Source of the DNA: Luteimicrobium xylanilyticum
GTDB lineage: Bacteria > Actinomycetota > Actinomycetes > Actinomycetales > Cellulomonadaceae
Length of the DNA stretch: 64,000 nt
Reading direction: 5' to 3'
Assembly: GCF_009429125.1 (NCBI RefSeq)
Contig: NZ_CP045529.1
Span: 2,790,001-2,854,000 of the forward strand
Shown here: positions 58,516-64,000 of the stretch, in pieces
Layout: each line of letters begins with the position of its first letter
Numbering within the stretch: the stretch's first letter is position 1
Translations under genes and position numbers: made by a program
The notes under the pieces: generated by a model
What the model saw: the letters and a program-made list of their open reading frames with translations, nothing else
Told to the model about the DNA's origin: nothing
The model's database searches: none

Positions 58516-59586
58516 GTGGGCCGCCGCGTCCTCGACGAGTCCGACGTCCGGTCGCGCCCGTCGCGCCGCGGCACCCGCCCGCGCACCAAGCAGCGCCCCG
58601 CCCACGAGGACGCCGCCCGCGGCATGGTGACCGCCGTCGACCGCGGAAGGTACACGCTGCTCCTCGACGAGGACGGCCCCGACGAGCGCACCGTCGTCGC
58701 CATGAAGGCGCGCGAGCTCAACCGCGACCGCGTGGTGTGCGGCGACGGGGTCGACGTCGTCGGGGACACGAGCGGGGGCGAGGGGACGCTCGCCCGGATC
58801 GTGCGGATCGGGGAGCGCCGGACCGTGCTGCGGCGCACCGCCGACGACACCGACCCCTACGAGCGGATCGTCGTCGCGAACGCCGACCAGCTCGTCATCG
58901 TCACCGCGCTCGCGCAGCCCGAGCCGCGGACCGGGTTCATCGACAGGGCCGTCGTCGCCGCCTACGACGCCGGGATGGACGTCCTCCTCTGCCTCACCAA
59001 GGCGGACCTCGCGAGCGCCGACGAGCTGCGCGACCTGTACGAGCCGATCGGCGTGCGCGTCGTCGTGACCCGGCGCGAGCCGGACGGGCCCGTGGTAGGC
59101 GTCGACGCGCTGCGCGACGCGGTCGCCGGGCGGGTCTCGGTGCTCCTCGGGCACTCCGGCGTCGGGAAGTCGACGCTCGTCAACGCGCTCGTCCCCGGGA
59201 CCGGCCGCGCGACCGGGCACGTCAACGACGTCACCGGCCGCGGCCGCCACACGTCCACGTCGGCGGTCGCGCTGCGCCTCCCCGTGCCCGACGGCGGCCT
59301 CGCACCCGGGGCACGCCGCGGCTGGGTCATCGACACCCCCGGCATCCGGTCGTTCGGGCTCGCGCACGTCGAGGTCGACCGCGTGCTCCGGGCGTTCGAG
59401 GACCTCGACGCGGTCGCCGTCGAGCGGTGCCCGCGTGGCTGCACGCACCTCGCCGACGCCCCCGACTGCGCGCTCGACGCGTGGGTCGACGAGGCGCCCG
59501 ACGACGTCGTGCGCGAAGCCCGGGCGGCGCGGCTCGCGTCGTTCAGGCGGCTCGTCGAGGCCCGCGCGTCGGCCGAGCGGGACTGA
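58516..59586 (+). CDS. rsgA: Ribosome small-subunit GTPase A
   Basis: Circularly permuted GTPase that helps 30S maturation (356 residues). The motifs appear in the permuted order G4 (LCLTKADL, about 157-164), G1 (GHSGVGKSTLVNAL, about 213-226) and G3 (DTPG). An OB-fold domain precedes them, and a C-terminal zinc site CPRGCTHLADAPDCAL follows (C-x-x-x-C-x-H-x5-C pattern). GTG start four bases after the aroA stop codon. Confidence 0.93.
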   Translation: MGRRVLDESDVRSRPSRRGTRPRTKQRPAHEDAARGMVTAVDRGRYTLLLDEDGPDERTVVAMKARELNRDRVVCGDGVDVVGDTSGGEGTLARIVRIGERRTVLRRTADDTDPYERIVVANADQLVIVTALAQPEPRTGFIDRAVVAAYDAGMDVLLCLTKADLASADELRDLYEPIGVRVVVTRREPDGPVVGVDALRDAVAGRVSVLLGHSGVGKSTLVNALVPGTGRATGHVNDVTGRGRHTSTSAVALRLPVPDGGLAPGARRGWVIDTPGIRSFGLAHVEVDRVLRAFEDLDAVAVERCPRGCTHLADAPDCALDAWVDEAPDDVVREARAARLASFRRLVEARASAERD

Positions 59587-59695
59587 CGGCCGCCCGCCGC
59601 AGTCCACCATCTCTCCCGCCGAGCACGGGCTTTGCGCGCGTCAGCGCGCACTGACGGCCGCGCACCCCGTGCTCGAGGGTCCGAGATCCCGTCCT

Positions 59696-59728
59696 CGCGA
59701 CGTAGGCGGCGCGGACGCCTACGTCGCG
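59696..59728. repeat. 12-bp inverted repeat between rsgA and hisN
   Basis: CGCGACGTAGGC / GCCTACGTCGCG with a 9-base loop lies in the 242-base gap, about 100 bases before hisN and 110 after rsgA. It may terminate the aroA-rsgA transcript or act as an operator for hisN. Confidence 0.55.
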
Positions 59729-59816
59729 GTGAGGGAGGACAGCGAACGAGGCGTCCCGGTCGGCGAAGGAGGCGCACGTCCGGCGAGCGGTACGGGCACC
59801 GCGGCCGCGCCACCAC

Positions 59817-59822
59817 TACGTT
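59817..59822 (+). promoter_or_regulatory. -10 hexamer for leaderless hisN
   Basis: TACGTT lies 6 bases before ATG 59829. Confidence 0.5.
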
Positions 59823-59828
59823 GTCCTC

Positions 59829-60611
59829 ATGACCCGCTACGACGACGACCTACGTCTGGCGCACGTGATCGCCGACCAGGTCGACCAGCACACGATGTCC
59901 CGGTTCAAGGCCCTCGACCTGCACGTCGAGACGAAGCCCGACCACACGCCGGTCTCCGACGCCGATCGCGACGCCGAGCGGATGATCCGGTCGACGCTCG
60001 AGCGGGCGCGCACCCGCGACGCGATCCTCGGCGAGGAGTTCGGGGCGACGGGGTCGTCGCCCCGCCGCTGGATCCTCGACCCCATCGACGGCACCAAGAA
60101 CTTCGTCCGCGGCGTGCCCGTGTGGGCGACGCTGATCGGCCTGGTCGACGGGGACGAGGTCGTCGCCGGGCTCGTGTCCGCTCCGGCGCTGGGGCGGCGG
60201 TGGTGGGCGGCGAAGGGCTCGGGCGCGTGGACCGGCAAGTCGCTGTCCGCGGCGACCCGCCTCCAGGTCTCCGGCGTGACGGAGCTCGAAGACGCCTCGT
60301 TCTCCTACTCCAGCCTGACCGGCTGGGAGGAGCGCGACCGGCTCGACGCGATGCTCGACCTGCACCGCACCGTCTGGCGCTCCCGCGCGTTCGGGGACTT
60401 CTGGTCGTACGTGCTCGTGGCCGAAGGCGCCGTCGACGTCGCCGCGGAGCCGGAGCTCGAGCTCTACGACATGGCGGCGCTGGTCCCGATCGTGACCGAG
60501 GCCGGTGGGCGCTTCACCGGCCTCGACGGCAAGCCGGGTCCCTTCAGCGGGAACGCGATCGCCTCGAACGGCCACCTCCACGACGTGGTGCTGGACTACC
60601 TCGGCGACTGA
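59829..60611 (+). CDS. hisN: Inositol monophosphatase family protein, likely histidinol-phosphatase
   Basis: A magnesium-dependent phosphatase of 260 residues. The IMPase metal site appears as GEEFGA and WILDPIDGTKNFVRGVPVWATLIGL, with the late WSYVLVAEGAVDVAAEPELELYDMAALVPIVTEAGG segment. Relatives beside aroA-rsgA in actinobacteria act on histidinol phosphate (HisN); inositol monophosphatase is the alternative. The mRNA looks leaderless. Confidence 0.85.
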   Translation: MTRYDDDLRLAHVIADQVDQHTMSRFKALDLHVETKPDHTPVSDADRDAERMIRSTLERARTRDAILGEEFGATGSSPRRWILDPIDGTKNFVRGVPVWATLIGLVDGDEVVAGLVSAPALGRRWWAAKGSGAWTGKSLSAATRLQVSGVTELEDASFSYSSLTGWEERDRLDAMLDLHRTVWRSRAFGDFWSYVLVAEGAVDVAAEPELELYDMAALVPIVTEAGGRFTGLDGKPGPFSGNAIASNGHLHDVVLDYLGD

Positions 60612-60648
60612 CCGCGACGTCGTCCTCCCCGCGGGGGACTTCGCGGTC
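60610..60648. terminator. Bidirectional terminator spanning two stop codons
   Basis: GACCGCGA / TCGCGGTC arms enclose a second stem GTCC-CCCC / GGGG-GGAC. The left arm overlaps the hisN stop codon and the right arm overlaps the stop of the convergent DUF6912-like gene, so one compact hairpin can end both genes. Confidence 0.75.
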
Positions 60649-61135
60649 AGCGCGGGGCCTGGTCCAGCTCGGTCCAGTCGTACCAGAGCAGGTCGCGGTC
60701 GACGACGGCCTGGAGCGCGTCGTCGAGGTCGGCCTCGGCGACCTGCCCCACGCGCAGGACGTCGGGCCCGGCGTCGGTCTCGTCGACGTGCGCGCACACG
60801 ACCTGCGCGTCGACGTCGTCGGTGACCTGCACCGTGCTGGACGACACGTCGTCGCCGGACTCGACCGCGGTCCCGACGACGCCGTCCGGCACCTCGACGG
60901 TCACCACGACGCGCAGCGGCGACGACGCCCCCTGCAGGACGAGCCCGAGCGAGTCGTCGGCGGCGGCGAGCCAGGCGGCGTACTCGAGACCTTCGTCGTC
61001 CTCGTCAGGCAGCTCGGCGCGCAGCGCGGGCGTGACGGCGTGCGCGACGCGCGGACCGATCGGCCAGGTGGCCCGGGCGGTGGTGGTGGTCACGGTGTCG
61101 AGGTCGTTGCGGGTCGCGGGCACGTACAGGCGCAT
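60647..61135 (-). CDS. DUF6912-like conserved actinobacterial protein
   Basis: A 162-residue soluble, acidic protein of unknown role. It begins RLYVPATRNDLDTV and contains HAVTPALRAELPDEDDEGLEYAAWLAAADDSL, a pattern seen in a conserved actinobacterial family. The C-terminal part ends in LLWYDWTELDQAPR. There is no signal peptide or membrane segment. The next gene upstream, the CpaE-like ATPase, ends four bases before its start codon, so they may be co-transcribed. Confidence 0.75.
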   Translation of the reverse strand: MRLYVPATRNDLDTVTTTTARATWPIGPRVAHAVTPALRAELPDEDDEGLEYAAWLAAADDSLGLVLQGASSPLRVVVTVEVPDGVVGTAVESGDDVSSSTVQVTDDVDAQVVCAHVDETDAGPDVLRVGQVAEADLDDALQAVVDRDLLWYDWTELDQAPR

Positions 61136-61139
61136 GGCC

Positions 61140-62492
61140 TCAGTGTGCCCGCTCGAGGGCCTCGCGTCGTACCGGGTCGCCGAGACCGGAGCCGTCGGGA
61201 GCCTGGCGGGCGGGCAGGAGCTCGCGCACCCGACCCGTCAGGGCGGTGAGCGCCGAGCGGACCGACGACGAGGGCGCGCACTCGGCGATCACCCTGCCCT
61301 CGAGCACGGCCCGGTCGCACGCGGCCGGGTCGTCGGGCAGGAGCACAGGCGCGTCGACGCCGGCGTACCGGGCGAGGACGTCGCTGACCGCCTGGGCGGG
61401 GCGGCTCCCGCTCGCACGTCCTCGGACCCGGTTGACGACGACGACGCGGGGCGCGAGGACGCCGGCGTCGTCGAGGTCCCCGAGAGCCCGGACGAGCCGT
61501 TGGATGCCGACGGGGTCCGCTCCCCCGACGACGACCACGACGTCCGCCGCGCCCAGCGCCGACAAGGTGGCCGCGTTGCGCTGCGGTGCCCGCGTGTCAT
61601 ACGTGAGGAGCTCGTCGTGCTCGAGGGAGAAGCCGCAGTCGACGACGGTCACGTCGGCGATCTCGCGGGCCTTCTCCCAGACGACGTCGAGCGAGGAGGA
61701 GGGGAGCTCGACCCACCGCGCAGGGCGGGTGATGCCGGTGAGCACCCGCAGGCGGGCGAGCACGTAGGGGCTGAGGCGCGCGAGCGTGACGGCGTCGAGC
61801 ACGCCCTGGGCGGCCGCGCGCGAGGCGGAGGCGAGCCCGACGGACTCGTCGAGCATCCCGAGGAGCTGGGCGACGACGCCGCCGTAGGTGTCCGCGTCGG
61901 CGAGCAGCACCTCGACGCCGGGCTCCGCGGTCCCGCCGCGGCGCCGGCCGGTCCGCCGACCCGCACCGGCGAGCTCGGCCGCGAGATTGACGGCGACCGT
62001 CGAGCGCCCCGGCGCCCCGGTGGGGCCCCAGACAGCCACGACGCTCCCGGCGCGTCGCACGACGGGCGCCTCGTCGAGCCGGGGCATCGCACCCGTCTCG
62101 GGGCGGGCGGGGTCGCGCAGGGCGTCGCGAACGGTCCCGGCGAGCGTCGCGCCGTCGGCGAGCGCCGTCGTGAGGGCGAGGAGCCGGTCGGGACCGAGGG
62201 CGCGGACGCGCTGCTCCTCGTGCGCGGTGTCGTCGTGCAGCACGACGACCCGCACCCCGGCCTCGTGGAGCGCCGCGACTGCGGACCGGTCGAGCCCGGT
62301 CAGGTCGCTCGACACGACGGCCACGGCGCCGAGACCGGCCGCCGACGCGGCGAGGAGCTCCGCGACGTCGGCGCAGCGCCGGACGACGACCGTGCCGGGG
62401 TCGGCAGCGAGAGTCGTGGCGACGCCTGCCTCCGCGGGTCCGCGGACCGCGCAGAGGACGGGGACGGGGGTCGGGTCGGAGAGCGCACTCAC
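61140..62492 (-). CDS. CpaE-like ATPase with a variant P-loop
   Basis: A 450-residue protein. The N-terminal part (about 1-110) looks like a receiver-type domain (VLCAVRGPAEAGVATTLAADPG, VAVVSSDLTGLDRSAVAALHEAGVRVVVLHDD) without a clear phospho-acceptor set. The C-terminal part is a MinD/CpaE-type ATPase. Its P-loop reads AVWGPTGAPGRSTVAVNLAAEL, so the usual Lys residues are absent and an Arg takes the Walker position. LLADADTYGG supplies the Walker A-prime Asp. GTG start overlaps the SAF-protein stop codon (GTGA). CpaE proteins position pilus or septum machinery, but no other tad gene is here. Confidence 0.78.
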   Translation of the reverse strand: MSALSDPTPVPVLCAVRGPAEAGVATTLAADPGTVVVRRCADVAELLAASAAGLGAVAVVSSDLTGLDRSAVAALHEAGVRVVVLHDDTAHEEQRVRALGPDRLLALTTALADGATLAGTVRDALRDPARPETGAMPRLDEAPVVRRAGSVVAVWGPTGAPGRSTVAVNLAAELAGAGRRTGRRRGGTAEPGVEVLLADADTYGGVVAQLLGMLDESVGLASASRAAAQGVLDAVTLARLSPYVLARLRVLTGITRPARWVELPSSSLDVVWEKAREIADVTVVDCGFSLEHDELLTYDTRAPQRNAATLSALGAADVVVVVGGADPVGIQRLVRALGDLDDAGVLAPRVVVVNRVRGRASGSRPAQAVSDVLARYAGVDAPVLLPDDPAACDRAVLEGRVIAECAPSSSVRSALTALTGRVRELLPARQAPDGSGLGDPVRREALERAH

Positions 62493-63166
62493 CGGGCGCC
62501 GCCGGGCACGACGGTGACGGTGCCGTCGGCAGCGAGCGCCGCGAGGACGGTGGGCAGGTCGTCCTGGGGCACGAGGACCTGGACGGTGGTCTGGCCTCCG
62601 CCGACGAGGCTCGAGCCGGGCTCGTCGACCTGGGCGACGACGGCGCTCTCCGTGATCCGTCGCGGCGCGGCCGCGGCGTCGGAGCCAGCCGCGCCGGTGG
62701 CCGCCTTGGGCACGAACCACACGTCGACCGTGGAGCCGGCCTCGACGCGGTCGGAGAGCGTGCCGCCCACCGGCACGGCGACGGTGCGGACGTGGACGTC
62801 GGAGGCCTTGCCCAGCACGGCCCGCGGCAGGAGCTCGCCCGAGCGCACGACACCGGTCACGACGGTCCCGGCGGCGAGCCCGCCGCCCTCGGGGGCAAGG
62901 TAACGGGCCGCCTCGCCCCCGAGGTTGACGTCGACGACGCGCAGGTCGGAGGCGGCGACGGCGTCGCCCGGCACCAGGTCGTGCGCGGCGACGTACACCG
63001 GCGCGGTGTCGCGTGCCGAGGACACGACGGTCGCCCCGAGCGCGACGGAGCCCGCGACGAGGGCGCACCCGACGAGGAGCCTCGGGTCGCGCCAGGTCGG
63101 ACGGCGCAGCCGCGGGGCGACCGGGGCCGGGAGCTGTTCGAGGGTCGGCCGGAGGGTCGTCGTCAT
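62489..63166 (-). CDS. SAF-domain membrane protein (CpaB/RcpC-like)
   Basis: A 225-residue protein with one membrane helix (about 28-48, LLVGCALVAGSVALGATVV) and an outer SAF domain (about 55-120, VYVAAHDLVPGDAVAASDLRVVDV). The C-terminal part is beta-rich (VRTVAVPVGGTLSDRVEAGSTVDVWFVP). SAF/CpaB proteins help secrete Flp pili. It is coupled by a four-base overlap to the CpaE-like ATPase. ATG 63166 with AAGGAGA 12 bases upstream. Confidence 0.8.
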   Translation of the reverse strand: MTTTLRPTLEQLPAPVAPRLRRPTWRDPRLLVGCALVAGSVALGATVVSSARDTAPVYVAAHDLVPGDAVAASDLRVVDVNLGGEAARYLAPEGGGLAAGTVVTGVVRSGELLPRAVLGKASDVHVRTVAVPVGGTLSDRVEAGSTVDVWFVPKAATGAAGSDAAAAPRRITESAVVAQVDEPGSSLVGGGQTTVQVLVPQDDLPTVLAALAADGTVTVVPGGAR

Positions 63167-63284
63167 CGTCGGTCCGTCTCCTTGGGGAGGTCGTGGGGGT
63201 GGTCTGCCGGGTGGGGTCCGATCGCGCCGGGCAGGACGCAGTCTCTCGCGTACCGGCGCATCACGGCCGGGTCGCCTGCGGTTC

Positions 63285-63293
63285 TGTGGACAA
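63285..63293 (-). promoter_or_regulatory. Perfect DnaA-box match
   Basis: TGTGGACAA is the complement of TTGTCCACA, the consensus DnaA box of actinobacteria. It sits in the 164-base gap between the divergent SAF and HTH genes. A single box does not make an origin. Confidence 0.6.
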
Positions 63294-63330
63294 CGGGCCC
63301 GGGGCAAGGTCCGCGTGCCAGACTCAGGTC

Positions 63331-63552
63331 ATGGCTTCCCGGTTCCTCACGCTCGCCGACGTGATGGAGGTGCTGAACATCTCCTCGGCGCAGGCGTACG
63401 CCCTCGTCCGGTCGGGGGACCTGCCCGCGATCCAGGTCGGCGGACGCGGTCAGTGGCGGGTCGAGGCGACCGTGCTCGAGGAGTACATCCAGCACCAGTA
63501 CGCGCAGACGCGGGCACGGATCGACGCCGGCACGCTCGACGAGCGCGCCTGA
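63331..63552 (+). CDS. Excisionase/AlpA-type helix-turn-helix protein
   Basis: A 73-residue DNA-binding protein made mostly of one winged helix-turn-helix (FLTLADVMEVLNISSAQAYALVRSGDLPAIQVGGRGQWRVEATVLEEYI), the fold of MerR-like small regulators. Weak CAGACT 6 bases before the ATG. It is divergent from the SAF-CpaE pair and may control it. There is no nearby integrase, so it is not a phage excisionase. Confidence 0.82.
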   Translation: MASRFLTLADVMEVLNISSAQAYALVRSGDLPAIQVGGRGQWRVEATVLEEYIQHQYAQTRARIDAGTLDERA

Positions 63553-63586
63553 CCGTCGTTGATCCCCCTGCTGCGGCGTCACGTGG

Positions 63587-64000
63587 TCAGACCACCTCGC
63601 TGACGCACAGCACCCGGTCGAGCGGGACCGCGGTCGTGGCCGGTCGCTGCGGACGCCCCCAGCCACCGAGGTCGGCCTGCCCGGGTCCGTGGCCGCCGGT
63701 GTCGTGGCCGCCGGTGTCGTCGAGCTCGACGTAGTCCTTGCCGACGCGGGCGATCCGTCCGGCGACCGTGCCGGCACGCGTCCGCACGAGCACGCGCACG
63801 CGGTCACGGGCGAGCGCCCGGAGCGCCGGGGCGAGTCCCAGACGGCGCTCGACGACGCCCGCACCGGGGGCCGCCAACGGCGCCGCGCCCTGGACCCACG
63901 CGACCGCGCGGAGCGGGACGAGGTGGCGGCGCACGCCTTCCTCGAGCTCGAACCAGTGCTCCGCAGCGGAGGCGACGCGGCCGCGGACGAGCGTGCCGTC
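63587..64000 (-). CDS. Conserved actinobacterial protein of unknown function (5' end beyond window)
   Basis: The frame is open through the window edge at 64000, so the N-terminus is missing; at least 137 residues are encoded. It contains RGRVASAAEHWFELEEGVRRHLVPLRAVAWVQG and VRVLVRTRAGTVAGRIARVGKDYVELDD, the latter resembling a small barrel that may bind nucleic acid or ligand. An internal GTG at 63934 is probably not the start. It converges on the HTH gene. The function is unknown. Confidence 0.72.
   Translation of the reverse strand, partial: DGTLVRGRVASAAEHWFELEEGVRRHLVPLRAVAWVQGAAPLAAPGAGVVERRLGLAPALRALARDRVRVLVRTRAGTVAGRIARVGKDYVELDDTGGHDTGGHGPGQADLGGWGRPQRPATTAVPLDRVLCVSEVV

Noticed and set aside
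63285-63293. Replication origin signal
   Set aside because: A single DnaA box with no AT-rich unwinding region, no dnaA or dnaN gene and no box cluster.
63331-63552. Phage excisionase and attachment site
   Set aside because: No integrase, phage gene, direct repeats or tRNA target lies near; such small HTH proteins are common chromosomal regulators.

Overview
The window is a very GC-rich chromosomal segment of a Gram-positive actinobacterium. Its gene content and order fit a Cellulomonas-like member of the Micrococcales: class Ib ribonucleotide reductase nrdHIEF, NucS, a multifunctional 2-oxoglutarate decarboxylase (kgd), a SigR/RsrA redox pair, and a 24-residue ribosomal protein bL37. From memory, the stretch from argS to nucS follows the Mycobacterium tuberculosis order (argS, lysA, hom, thrC, thrB, rho, rpmE, prfA, prmC, threonylcarbamoyl-AMP synthase, WecA-type transferase, atpI, atpBEFHAGDC, DUF2550, nucS). 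The genus is an inference. I see no phage, insertion sequence, CRISPR array or rRNA. This is core genome, not an accessory island.

Layout. 1-2.3 kb: a double-FKBP lipoprotein, a phosphoribosyltransferase and a methyltransferase. 2.4-6.8 kb: the nrdH-nrdI-nrdE-nrdF operon on the minus strand, headed by two NrdR-box-like sites exactly 31 bp apart, with a large nested inverted repeat between nrdE and nrdF. 7.1-9.7 kb: nagA, nucS and a DUF2550 gene. 9.7-17.5 kb: the whole F1Fo ATP synthase operon plus atpI. 17.4-21.8 kb: WecA-type transferase, threonylcarbamoyl-AMP synthase, prmC, prfA and rpmE, tightly overlapping. 22-23.3 kb: a GT4 glycosyltransferase on the opposite strand. 23.3-32.2 kb: rho with a long leader, then the threonine/lysine genes thrB, thrC, hom, lysA and argS (transcribed argS to thrB), with tRNA-Arg(CCG) divergent from argS.

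32.5-42.4 kb is a set of small units: DUF1304 and DUF899 proteins, a NarL-type two-component system divergent from an MFS exporter, a DinB/CYTH divergent pair around a 19-bp inverted repeat, a VanY-like peptidase and two CNNM/CorC membrane proteins. 42.6-50.7 kb: an OmpR-type two-component system, kgd, an aldo/keto reductase and an aldose 1-epimerase-like protein. 50.7-57.1 kb: an SGNH-fold protein that has lost its catalytic Ser, a PadR/DUF4097 operon with a clear operator, bL37, rsrA-sigR, MgtC, DoxX-like and a sortase-type (LAETG) surface protein. 57.1-64 kb: aroA-rsgA, a HisN/IMPase-like phosphatase, a DUF6912-like protein, a CpaE-like ATPase with its SAF-domain partner, an excisionase-type HTH protein, and a gene cut by the window edge.

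Two global patterns stand out. Many genes start with ATG/GTG six to eight bases after a TANNNT-like -10 hexamer, the layout of leaderless mRNAs. Operons are packed with 4-base ATGA/GTGA overlaps and end in strong GC-rich hairpins, several of them shared by convergent genes. I found no clearly new multi-gene system. The best leads are regulatory: the DinB/CYTH palindrome, the rho leader with repeated 11-mers and an overlapping upstream ORF, the nrd control regions, and the Lys-less P-loop of the CpaE-like ATPase.
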